This document shows, piece by piece, positions 1-6,365 of a DNA stretch of 32,063 bases (the first letter of the stretch is position 1; each line of letters opens with the position of its first letter). The DNA is from Candidatus Hydrogenedentota bacterium (GTDB lineage: Bacteria; Hydrogenedentota; Hydrogenedentia; Hydrogenedentales; JAEUWI01). The translations under genes were made by a program, and so were the position numbers. Below the pieces are notes generated by a model. That model saw nothing but the letters and a program-made list of their open reading frames with translations. It searched no databases and was not told where the DNA came from. The stretch lies in NCBI GenBank assembly GCA_016182605.1, contig JACPGE010000049.1, positions 1 to 32,063 on the forward strand. The letters run 5' to 3'.

Positions 1-140
1 AAGTCCATGGCCGTCGCACCGCCGGTCAGCGAGAGCACCTTGGTGATCGCGCTCGTAAGTGTGGTCTTGCCGTGGTCAACGTGACCAATCGTGCCCACGT
101 TCACGTGCGGCTTGTTCCGTTCAAACTTTGCCTTGGCCAT
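1..140 (-). CDS. tuf: Elongation factor Tu, N-terminal part (runs off the window)
   Basis: EF-Tu is the GTPase that carries aminoacyl-tRNA to the ribosome. Only the first 46 codons are in the window, read leftwards from the ATG at 140. They start [20 protein letters not shown] and contain the P-loop GHVDHGKT at residues 19-26, essentially the EF-Tu signature. A purine-rich AGAGGAG lies about 13 bases upstream of the ATG. It is the last gene seen of a tRNA-tuf operon: tRNA-Thr(GGT) ends 77 bases upstream on the same strand and no promoter-like sequence is evident in that gap, so it is probably co-transcribed with the four tRNAs. The family assignment is secure. By position it corresponds to E. 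coli tufB. Confidence 0.97.
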   Translation of the reverse strand, partial: MAKAKFERNKPHVNVGTIGHVDHGKTTLTSAITKVLSLTGGATAMD

Positions 141-217
141 GGTCTTGTCAAGCTCCTCTTGCAATGGCCCCGCCCGAGGCGGAACCTCCCGCCGGAAACG
201 GGGCCTGTATGGAAAAA

Positions 218-293
<76 letters not shown>

Positions 294-308
294 TTTAGAA
301 TCAAAAAA

Positions 309-384
309 TGGAGCGGGAAACGAGGCTCGAACTCGCGACCCTCAGCTTGGAAGGCTGATGCTCTACCAACTGAGCTATTCCCGC
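309..384 (-). tRNA. glyT: tRNA-Gly (anticodon TCC)
   Basis: A 76-base cloverleaf on the minus strand. The acceptor GCGGGAA pairs with TTCCCGC, the anticodon stem TCAGC/GCTGA encloses loop CTTCCAA (anticodon TCC), and the T-arm contains GAGTTCGAGCCTC. The 3' CCA is encoded. It lies 15 bases upstream of tRNA-Thr(GGT) and corresponds to glyT of the E. coli cluster. Confidence 0.96.
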
Positions 385-466
385 CCGGGCCTGATAGTGT
401 ACCTGCTTCCCCGCGGCGCAGTCAAAGGCGTCCCGGGGCACAGGCACAATCCATGGCAATAAAAAA

Positions 467-553
467 TGGTGGTGGGTGAAGGATTCGAACCTTCGTAGAC
501 ATTACGCCAACGGGTTTACAGCCCGTCCCCTTTAGCCACTCGGGCAACCCACC
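467..553 (-). tRNA. tyrU: tRNA-Tyr (anticodon GTA)
   Basis: An 87-base class II tRNA with a long variable arm, minus strand. The acceptor GGTGGGT pairs with ACCCACC, the anticodon loop CTGTAAA carries anticodon GTA, and the T-arm contains AGGTTCGAATCCT. The 3' CCA is encoded. It corresponds to tyrU. The 82-base spacer to tRNA-Gly is the longest in the cluster. Confidence 0.96.
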
Positions 554-586
554 GCCGGAAATCATTACCAGATGCTTCAATTTTAG

Positions 587-662
587 TGGAGCTGGCGAAG
601 GGAGTCGAACCCCCGACCTGCTGATTACAAGTCAGCTGCTCTACCAACTGAGCTACGCCAGC
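587..662 (-). tRNA. thrU: tRNA-Thr (anticodon TGT)
   Basis: A 76-base cloverleaf on the minus strand. The acceptor GCTGGCG pairs with CGCCAGC through the 3' end, the anticodon stem GCTGA/TCAGC encloses loop CTTGTAA (anticodon TGT), and the T-arm contains GGGTTCGACTCCC. The 3' CCA is encoded. It is the first gene of the operon, the position of thrU in E. coli. Confidence 0.96.
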
Positions 663-670
663 ACGCTCAG

Positions 671-698
671 AAAAAACAGCCGCCAACAACGGCGGCTG
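671..698 (-). terminator. Terminator-like hairpin in the leader of the tRNA-tuf operon
   Basis: Read on the minus strand, CAGCCGCC-GTTGTT-GGCGGCTG forms a perfect 8-bp stem with a 6-base loop, followed directly by six T residues. That is the form of an intrinsic terminator. It lies between a good promoter (709-738) and the first tRNA, so it is either an attenuator-like leader hairpin, a 5' structure needing antitermination, or the terminator of something else reading leftwards. The structure is seen directly; its role is unknown. Confidence 0.6.
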
Positions 699-708
699 CC
701 GGGGAGAG

Positions 709-738
709 AATGTATCAAACGCTCAAACACCATGTCAA
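709..738 (-). promoter_or_regulatory. Sigma70-type promoter of the tRNA-tuf operon
   Basis: On the minus strand a perfect -35 TTGACA (733-738) is followed 18 bases later by TACATT (709-714), a 4/6 match to the -10 consensus. The predicted start is near 702, a few bases before the hairpin at 677-698 and about 40 bases before tRNA-Thr(TGT). A strong -35 fits a stable-RNA operon. It was found by inspection only. Confidence 0.6.
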
Positions 739-764
739 GCTTTCCAGCCCCTTTTCTCGCAGAC

Positions 765-794
765 TTTACTGGCTCCCCCGGACAATGCTACTAT
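765..794 (+). promoter_or_regulatory. Possible promoter for the 47-residue protein
   Basis: TTTACT (765-770) and TACTAT (789-794) are separated by 18 bases on the plus strand, each matching 4 of 6 consensus positions. They lie about 90 bases upstream of the small gene at 888 and diverge from the tRNA-tuf promoter. Weak evidence. Confidence 0.3.
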
Positions 795-887
795 CCCCCC
801 CGTTAGTCCGGCGCGCGTGCCGGCAAGTGCCGGTCCGCCTCTAAAGTGGGTCTGTTTCTGGAGCAATTCCAGGAGGAGGAGGAGTTT

Positions 888-1031
888 ATGCAAACTTCGC
901 TGATCATCGAGTCCAATGGTTCGGGAAAAGACAAGCTTGACACCCTGCTGCGCGATGGGTGGGCGGTCTCGTCCATCACCGCCAATCATGGCAAGAGCTA
1001 CAACGACTTCCTGATCATTCTGGAGAAGTAA
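888..1031 (+). CDS. Small conserved-looking protein, 47 residues
   Basis: The protein starts MQTSLIIESNGSGKDKLDTL and ends in a run typical of a beta hairpin (GWAVSSITANHG, then FLIILEK). The pattern 'x-L-L-x-x-G-W-x-V-x-S-I-T' followed by a hydrophobic strand and terminal EK recalls small DUF4177-like proteins, but I cannot assign a function. The start at 888 is supported by an exceptional ribosome binding site: AGGAGGAGGAGGAG stretches across 871-884, four bases before the ATG. An in-frame ATG at 846 would read through that purine run as a Glu repeat and is less likely. A GC-rich terminator follows 20 bases after the stop. Own promoter, ribosome binding site and terminator argue for a genuine, highly translated gene. 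Confidence 0.75.
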   Translation: MQTSLIIESNGSGKDKLDTLLRDGWAVSSITANHGKSYNDFLIILEK

Positions 1032-1048
1032 TTTCGCCGGAATACCCG

Positions 1049-1095
1049 CGGCGGCGCCGGGCATGCGATGCCCCGGCGCCGCCGTTGCTGTTTCT
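1049..1095 (+). terminator. Strong GC-rich hairpin after the 47-residue gene
   Basis: GGCGGCGCCGGG-CAT, a three-base loop and ATG-CCCCGGCGCCGCC form a long near-perfect stem, followed by a T-rich stretch (GTTGCTGTTT). It sits about 20 bases after the stop codon at 1031. The T-tract is imperfect, so termination could work in either direction, but the position fits the small gene. Confidence 0.6.
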
Positions 1096-1204
1096 GCACG
1101 GCCGTGGCCATTGCCATCTCGAACGACTTGTCATCTCAAGCAATTTGCCGCCTCGAACGCAGTGAGCGCTCCCCTCCTCCACAACCCGGCAACCCTGCCG
1201 CCCC

Positions 1205-1618
1205 TCAACGCTCCCCCACATCCTCAGGCAAGCCCCACGTGCCCGGGGTCGTCAATTCCACGCTGTTGCCCGCCGGATCGCGGAAGTAGATCGACCGCCC
1301 TGCCGCGCTCCACTCAATCTCCTTCTCCACCGCCACGCCATGCTCCGCGAGCCACGCTTTCCAGGCGTCGTACTCCGCAAGCGCCATCTTGAACGCAATA
1401 TGCCCCGGGCCAATCGCGCCATGCGGCGGAAACTCTCCCGGAATCGCAGTCGCTTCAGGATGGAAGACCAGAAAGACCCCCTGGCCGTGCCGGAAGAAGA
1501 CATGCCGCCCCGGCGCTTCGGCCAAAACCTCGAGCCCAAGCACCTCCGCATAGAATTGCCGCGCCGGCTCCAGGTCGTTCACATAGATACACGTTTCCAA
1601 TATATGCTGCGCTTTCAC
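1205..1618 (-). CDS. VOC-fold (glyoxalase/bleomycin-resistance-like) protein
   Basis: A 137-residue single-domain protein of the vicinal oxygen chelate superfamily, whose members bind a divalent metal and act on small molecules (lyases, isomerases, dioxygenases, thiol transferases, drug-binding proteins). It opens with the typical first strand and helix (ILETCIYVNDLEPARQFYAE) and closes with FRDPAGNSVEL. Likely metal ligands are His5, His73 in PGHIAF and Glu121 in NSVEL, so the metal site looks intact. The start is GTG at 1618, with AAAGGAG seven bases upstream. It diverges from the alpha/beta hydrolase gene at 1722. The substrate cannot be told from the sequence. Confidence 0.88.
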   Translation of the reverse strand: MKAQHILETCIYVNDLEPARQFYAEVLGLEVLAEAPGRHVFFRHGQGVFLVFHPEATAIPGEFPPHGAIGPGHIAFKMALAEYDAWKAWLAEHGVAVEKEIEWSAAGRSIYFRDPAGNSVELTTPGTWGLPEDVGER

Positions 1619-1721
1619 AGGCCGTCTCCTTTGCTTGCATCCGGGCTATTCGTGGATTTCCCGGTATTGTAACCCGAATCGCCATATGATACTGTGTTCA
1701 CCGGAAGAGGAGCGATGAGCC

Positions 1722-2630
1722 ATGAAGAAAAAATGGGTGGTCTTTCCGGTGCTGCTGGCGCTCGTAGCCGCCGCCGGCGCGTATTGGATAGCCGCCGGCA
1801 GCTTCCAGCGCACCGAAGGCAAGTTCTTCGATTCGAACGGCGTCCAAATCCACTACGCCGAATGGGGACAGGGCGACCCCGTCATCCTTGTACACGGCTT
1901 CGCCGCCAATTTCGACGTCAACTGGCGCGCCCCCGGCATCGTTGATGAATTGGCCACGGAATACCGGGTTATCGCCCTCGACGACCGCGGCCATGGCAAG
2001 AGCGCCCGCCCGGAAGACGCAAACGCCTATGGGGTCGAAATGGTGAACGACGTGATCCGGCTCATGGACCACCTCCAACTGCCTAAAGCGCACGTCATCG
2101 GCTATTCCATGGGGGGATTTATTACGCTCAAGATGATCGCCATGTACCCCGATCGCCTGCTCAGTGCGGCGCCCTGCGCCGCGGGCTGGGCGGAGGACAC
2201 CCCCGAAGAGCGCGCACGCGTCGAAGGGCTCGCCGCTTCGCTCGAAGCGGGCAAGGGCTACGGGCCCCTCTTCGCCATTCTCGAGCCGGGCGGCAAGGAG
2301 CCCAGCGCCCTGAAGGTGGCCGCCGCAAACGCCGCCCTGAACAAAATGAACGATCCCAAGATCATGGCCAAGGTCATCCGCAGCCTGCAAGATCTCGCGG
2401 TGACCGAAGCGGATCTGCGCAAGAACACGGTGCCCGTGCTCTCCGTCGTGGGCAGCATCGATCCACTGCGAAACGGAATCGATCGGATGGTGGGTGTGAT
2501 GCAACACCACAAGGCCGTCTTTGTGGAGGGCGGCGATCACATTACCACCTTGGAAAACAAGGACTATGTCAACGCGTTGAAGGAGTTCCTGCACGCCCAG
2601 CGCGCGCAGCTCTCTTCCAAGGCCGCGTAA
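1722..2630 (+). CDS. Membrane-anchored alpha/beta hydrolase
   Basis: A 302-residue alpha/beta-hydrolase-fold enzyme (esterase/lipase/epoxide-hydrolase-like). Residues 1-25 form a basic start and a hydrophobic segment (WVVFPVLLALVAAAGAYWIA), a signal peptide or signal anchor, so the enzyme acts outside the inner membrane. The oxyanion strand is VILVHGF (54-60), the nucleophile elbow GYSMGG gives Ser129, and the probable acid and base are Asp247 (GSIDPL) and His273 (GGDHITT). The triad looks complete. The ATG at 1722 follows a GGAAGAGGAGCGA stretch. The kinase gene starts 48 bases after the stop, so the two may be co-transcribed. Substrate unknown. Confidence 0.9.
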   Translation: MKKKWVVFPVLLALVAAAGAYWIAAGSFQRTEGKFFDSNGVQIHYAEWGQGDPVILVHGFAANFDVNWRAPGIVDELATEYRVIALDDRGHGKSARPEDANAYGVEMVNDVIRLMDHLQLPKAHVIGYSMGGFITLKMIAMYPDRLLSAAPCAAGWAEDTPEERARVEGLAASLEAGKGYGPLFAILEPGGKEPSALKVAAANAALNKMNDPKIMAKVIRSLQDLAVTEADLRKNTVPVLSVVGSIDPLRNGIDRMVGVMQHHKAVFVEGGDHITTLENKDYVNALKEFLHAQRAQLSSKAA

Positions 2631-2678
2631 CGCCGGATAGCATATGACGAACAGCGCAGGCTCGTATCGTGCGGGGGC

Positions 2679-3899
2679 ATGGATACGGTGCGAACACCAC
2701 ACAACCAGACTGAGGGTACGAGGACGGTGAACGGGGGCCCAACGCAGCCGGACTCATTGGCCGGCAAAACTTTGCGCCACTACGAAATCCGCCAGAAGAT
2801 TGGACATGGCGGCATGGGGACCGTGTACAAAGCATGGGATCCGCGCCACAACCGTTCTGTCGCCGTCAAGGTGCTCCACAACTTTCTAGCCTACGACTCG
2901 GACTACGTCAAGCGCTTCCACCGCGAGGCGCGCGCCGCCGCCCGGCTCAGCCACCCCAATATCGTAAAAATGTACGAACTGGGCGAGGCGGACGGATTCC
3001 ACTACATCGTCATGGAACTGGCCCGCGGAAAAACCCTCGACGCGATTCTGGAAGATCAGGGCCGCCTCAGCGTGGGCCGCGCGCTCGACGTCACCAGTCA
3101 GGCCATCGGCGCCCTGGTGGAGGCCCACCGCAAGGGCATCATCCACCGCGACATCAAGCCCGAGAATACCGTGATCAAGGAGAACTGGAAGGTCAAGATC
3201 ACCGACTTCGGCCTCGCCAAAGCCCTGAACAGCAATACCAAACTCACCATGCCCCAGGCGCGCATGGGCACCCCAAAATACATGCCGCCCGAGCGGTGCC
3301 TCGGCGAAGAAGACACCTTCAAGGGCGATGTCTACAGCCTCGGCGTCATGCTCTTCGAAATGCTCACCGGGCGCTCGCCTTTCAACGGCAACACTCCCTT
3401 GGCCGTCATGTATCAGGTCACCACCGAGCCCTTCCCAAAAGTCCGCTCCCTCAACCCCGAGGTGCCGCCGGAAGTGGAACAACTCGTCGAGAACATGGTC
3501 CACCGCGACGTTACCAAACGTTATGACGCCTTCCAGGTGCTTGATGCACTCTGGGATTTGCACTCCCGCAAGTGCGGCATATCCGCAACCGACGCCCCCG
3601 GCACACCCCCCTCCGCCCAGCCCACCGTCTTGATGCGCCCCATGTTCCGGAACACCCCGCTGGACATGACGCCCCATGGAGACTCGCCCGCTCCCTTCGA
3701 TTCCGGCGATCCCAATCCGGCAGCCCATCAAAGCAACAGCGTTGTAGACTTCGTCGAGTTCATGCAGGACGAATCCCAGCGCGTGGCGGAACTGCCCCCG
3801 CCCAAGCGGCGGCGCGCCGTGATCTCCACCGTGGAAATCCTTATCGCCATCGCGGCTGCCGCGCTCATCTTTTACTTCATCAAGCATCGGGGTTCGTGA
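2679..3899 (+). CDS. Eukaryotic-type Ser/Thr protein kinase, tail-anchored
   Basis: A 406-residue Hanks-type (PknB-like) kinase. After a 30-residue N-terminal extension the kinase domain runs from about 31 to 295: glycine loop IGHGGMGTVY (41-50), ATP-binding Lys64 in VAVKVL, catalytic HRDIKPEN (156-163), DFG (176-178), and GTPKYMPPER in the activation segment. All catalytic residues are present. A Pro-rich linker (about 310-380) leads to one membrane segment (VEILIAIAAAALIFYFI) and a five-residue tail, so the kinase is cytoplasmic with no sizeable outside sensor domain. The ATG at 2679 has a GGGGG stretch just before it; the kinase homology begins well downstream, so a later start is possible. 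It sits between an exported hydrolase and a membrane protein; targets are unknown. Confidence 0.95.
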   Translation: MDTVRTPHNQTEGTRTVNGGPTQPDSLAGKTLRHYEIRQKIGHGGMGTVYKAWDPRHNRSVAVKVLHNFLAYDSDYVKRFHREARAAARLSHPNIVKMYELGEADGFHYIVMELARGKTLDAILEDQGRLSVGRALDVTSQAIGALVEAHRKGIIHRDIKPENTVIKENWKVKITDFGLAKALNSNTKLTMPQARMGTPKYMPPERCLGEEDTFKGDVYSLGVMLFEMLTGRSPFNGNTPLAVMYQVTTEPFPKVRSLNPEVPPEVEQLVENMVHRDVTKRYDAFQVLDALWDLHSRKCGISATDAPGTPPSAQPTVLMRPMFRNTPLDMTPHGDSPAPFDSGDPNPAAHQSNSVVDFVEFMQDESQRVAELPPPKRRRAVISTVEILIAIAAAALIFYFIKHRGS

Positions 3900-4088
3900 C
3901 CCGCGGGGCAAAACGGCCCGCGCATGTACGCCGGCCTGCCCCCGTGAATATTCCCCCGCCTCAAACGGTATTTCCGATGGCTCCGTTGAAGGAGGCGCCA
4001 CGGGACCAGTACACTGGGGAAAACGCCGCCGGCAGGCTGCGGATAGCCCTCACGCCCCCAAGGGCCAATAAAAGGATGGTAGCGGAAT

Positions 4089-5147
4089 ATGCAGTTTCTG
4101 GACCGGGTAAAACGCGGATGGCGCCTGGGGTGGGGCAGTTTCCGTGTCGTTTGGAATGACAAAAGCCTCCTCGCATTCCCGCTGACCTCCTTCACCGTCA
4201 CCGTCTTCACGGTGTGGTTTTTCTACCTCATCGCCAACGGCGACGCCAACCGCATGATCTTCAACACCCTCGCCAACAACGAAGGCGTTCTGTTGATCAA
4301 CTGGGGCTACTACAAGTTTCTCCTGGTGGCCTGCTTCCTCCTCTTCTTCGCCGCCGTCTTCGCAAACGTCGCCCTCGCCGGGTGCGCCCACCTCTCCATG
4401 GAAGTGCGCGATTCCCGCTTCGCGGACGGCCTTAAAATCGCCGCCCGGCAAACCCACTGGATCCTCGTCTGGACCATCATCGCCTCCACCCTGGGACTCG
4501 TTCTCAACCTCCTCGACTCCTTCCGCTACACCTCCCGGTGGGTCCGCAAACTGCTCGGCGCCAACTGGTCCATCATGACCTACTTCGTCATCCCTATCCT
4601 CGTCCTAGAGCGCACCAATGTCTTCTCCGCCCTCCGGGGCTCCGTCCGCCTCGCCACCGGCACCTGGGGCGAAAACCTCCACCTCCGCGCCGGCATGCGC
4701 TCCTTCCTTCTCCTGCTCAACCTCCCCCAACTCCTCCCGCTCATCCTCTACTTCACCATCCAGCCCAACCTTGCCTTCCTCGTCGTCTGGGCCGCCTTCC
4801 TCTACTTCTACCTCTCCCTCGTCGTCTTCCAGACCGTCCACGCCATCACCGCCGTCGTCCTCTACAAATACGCCAAGACCGGCCAGCCCCCCGAAGGCTT
4901 CGACGCCGAACTCCTCGACTCCATTTTCGACGGCAGACGCCAGCCATCGGCAAGCGCCATCGAAGCCGCCGAAACACAAACAGCCCAGCCTGCCGAAGCC
5001 CCTGACGTGGCCCCCCCAACTCCGGCACCCGCCACAGAATCCGCGCCTGCAAACAACGCAACACCCGCAGACCAAGCGCCCATCGATGCAACGCCCGCCG
5101 AATCATCGCCCTACACGGAAACCCCTCAGACGCCCCCGCCCCGGTAA
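4089..5147 (+). CDS. DUF6159-like polytopic membrane protein
   Basis: A 352-residue integral membrane protein. The N-terminus (FLDRVKRGWRLGWGSFRVV followed by a hydrophobic helix) resembles DUF6159-type proteins, a bacterial family of unknown function. About six membrane segments are visible: LLAFPLTSFTVTVFTVWFFY, FLLVACFLLFFAAVFANVAL, WILVWTIIASTLGLVLNLL, MTYFVIPILVL, LLLLNLPQLLPLILYF and LAFLVVWAAFLYFYLSLVVF. The last 90 residues are a low-complexity Ala/Pro/Thr/Glu tail, probably disordered. The coding strand is markedly pyrimidine-rich from about 4440 to 4880 because Leu/Phe/Ser/Val codons end in C, so dense antisense reading frames there are artefacts. It follows the kinase by 189 bases. 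Confidence 0.75.
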   Translation: MQFLDRVKRGWRLGWGSFRVVWNDKSLLAFPLTSFTVTVFTVWFFYLIANGDANRMIFNTLANNEGVLLINWGYYKFLLVACFLLFFAAVFANVALAGCAHLSMEVRDSRFADGLKIAARQTHWILVWTIIASTLGLVLNLLDSFRYTSRWVRKLLGANWSIMTYFVIPILVLERTNVFSALRGSVRLATGTWGENLHLRAGMRSFLLLLNLPQLLPLILYFTIQPNLAFLVVWAAFLYFYLSLVVFQTVHAITAVVLYKYAKTGQPPEGFDAELLDSIFDGRRQPSASAIEAAETQTAQPAEAPDVAPPTPAPATESAPANNATPADQAPIDATPAESSPYTETPQTPPPR

Positions 5148-5299
5148 GTGCGGAACCTTTGGAGCGACCTGCGCGGAATGAATCCGCTCCCTGGGATGAT
5201 GTAACCGGCAAGAGTCTCGCAACGACTACTTTGAGTACCAAGGGGACTCTCCCCCACATGACGCCAACTTTTAGCCTGCGGGGGTGTCAGCCTCCTTTT

Positions 5300-5480
5300 G
5301 GAGTGCCGGTAGCTTGCTACCGCTTTCAATCAGGCAGCTTGCTGCCGTCATACTGCGACGTACTACATCAATGCGTCGGGGCACGAAATGGGATGCTTGT
5401 CTGCCCCTTCTTGTCAATAAGACCGGATTCTCTGCAAGCAAGCTTGCTGGGGAAAAGCGGCAGCAAGCTGCCAGCACTCC
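5300..5480. repeat. GCTTGC hairpin cluster bounded by an inverted repeat
   Basis: Four small palindromes sit within 181 bases: CGGTAGCTTGCTACCG (5307-5322), GGCAGCTTGCTGCC (5333-5346), AGCAAGCTTGCT (5437-5448) and GGCAGCAAGCTGCC (5459-5472). The outer parts, 5300-5326 and 5454-5480, are inverted copies of each other with three mismatches in 27 bases. This is the organisation of REP/BIME-type intergenic repeats. Confidence 0.75.
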
Positions 5481-5637
5481 ATATTTCGAGTGCTCTTCAA
5501 AGGCGCGTGGAGGGTTGTGGTTAGGTTCGCGCGATGCCGGTTGCGGACCAATCATCAGAAGTCTGCGCCATTCGGGACCGTCCCCCGCATCGCCGGCGCG
5601 CACGATCCCGCAACGGACGTACTTTTGCTCGACTCAT

Positions 5638-5833
5638 CTGGGATCGCCGAATTGAACTCGGCTCAGAAGTCCCTACTTCCTCGGCAACAACTTCTACTCC
5701 TTCGCCACGCCGTCACGCTCGTCCCACGGAGCGACCTGAGCGGCGTCTATCCTCCCCCTGGGATCGCCGAGTTGAACTCGGCTCTGAAGTCCCTACTTTC
5801 TCGCCAACAACTTCTACTCCTTCACCACGCCGC
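5638..5833. repeat. Direct duplication with exact 120-base period
   Basis: Positions 5638-5713 and 5758-5833 are about 76-base direct copies (both start CTGGGATCGCCGA) differing at roughly half a dozen positions. The intervening 44 bases are not duplicated. Each copy contains the short inverted motif CGAGTTGAACTCG (copy 1 has CGAATTGAACTCG). No reading frame spans the two copies convincingly. Confidence 0.8.
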
Positions 5834-5846
5834 GTGATCCGTGACG

Positions 5847-5928
5847 CTCGTTCCCACGGTCCTCCGTGGAAATGCATATGAAATTCGCGTTCAATCTACG
5901 CATTCCCACGGAGGACCGTGGGAACGAG
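5847..5928. repeat. 29-base inverted repeat, each arm itself palindromic
   Basis: Arms 5847-5875 and 5900-5928 are reverse complements with one mismatch, separated by 24 bases. Each arm contains CCCACGG-TCCT-CCGTGG, a stem-loop in its own right. The doubled palindrome matches REP-doublet architecture. It lies far from flanking stops, so it is unlikely to be a simple terminator. Confidence 0.8.
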
Positions 5929-5960
5929 AAAAGTTCATGATGAACTTCCTGGGCAGCGTT

Positions 5961-6100
5961 AGCCCGGATAAATCACGGGCTCCACGCGTCTGTTCCCTAA
6001 CTCCTTCTTCGACCCGCAATGGCCACATCATGCAGGGCGCTACCGCCAGACAGCCCGTGATTTAGCCTGCCCGGTGAACGCCAGCACCATCGTCGCGCTG
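5961..6100. repeat. Composite dispersed repeat, copy 1
   Basis: It starts AGCCCGGATAAATCACGGGC at 5961; the inverted counterpart AGCCCGTGATTTAGCCTGCC begins at 6052, followed by GTGAACGCCAGCA and CGCTGAGCA. The same blocks occur at 13190, 13281 and 13330 with identical spacing (91 and 49 bases), while the 69-base interior is unrelated. It runs directly into the hairpin element at 6101. Confidence 0.75.
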
Positions 6101-6169
6101 AGCATATTTCACCGCGTTCCAAGATGAACTCGTTGCCAGAAAGCTTTGAAGTGGTGAAATAGACGGGTT
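6101..6169. repeat. Hairpin element, slightly degenerate copy
   Basis: This matches the reverse complement of 31739-31811: ends CATATTTCACC and GTGGTGAAAT, and interior GTTCCAAGATGA, then CGTTGCCAGAAAGC and TTTGAA. The terminal GC-rich bases are altered (AGACGGGTTAG instead of ATGCGGGCT). The length of about 70 bases and the terminal inverted repeats suggest a miniature mobile element or REP-like unit. Confidence 0.75.
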
Positions 6170-6365
6170 AGTCTATTCCATGGGCGGGTGAAGGATGGGT
6201 GCCTCTATGCCCGGGGGCTCACCCCTTCCGCCAATGGCCCGTCGCTGCCCGAGGGGGTGGAAGCGCGCGCCTTTGTACGCCCCACGATTTAAGCTGGCGA
6301 AAAACAGCGGCGCCATGCCGGCCACAGTGAAGCATGTCCAGTCCACGGGCGCGGTGCTGTGGCGG

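Larger units (their letters stand above)
5148..6365. other. Gene-free stretch rich in palindromes and duplications
   Basis: About 1.2 kb with no coding sequence I can support. From left to right it holds GCTTGC-type hairpins framed by an inverted repeat (5300-5480), a 120-base-period direct duplication (5638-5833), a 28/29-base inverted repeat (5847-5928), a composite repeat also found near 13.2 kb (5961-6100) and a hairpin element also found near 31.7 kb (6101-6169). The last 170 bases are the 3' side of the leftward hydrolase gene. Confidence 0.8.

Noticed and set aside
735-1064. 109-codon leftward frame over the 47-residue gene
   Set aside because: It would overlap the tRNA-operon promoter and has no ribosome binding site; the plus-strand small gene is better supported.
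1698-2702. 334-codon frame antisense to the alpha/beta hydrolase
   Set aside because: No domain; the sense strand has a complete catalytic triad. A product of GC-biased third positions.
2886-4001. 371-codon frame antisense to the Ser/Thr kinase
   Set aside because: The sense strand encodes a full kinase; the antisense product is low-complexity and unrecognisable.
6170-6365. Short leftward open frame downstream of the alpha/beta hydrolase, with a hydrophobic patch (TCFTVAGMAPLFFASL)
   Set aside because: It has no clear start of its own, overlaps the end of the hydrolase in another frame, and matches nothing I recognise; it could be a gene remnant but evidence is too thin.
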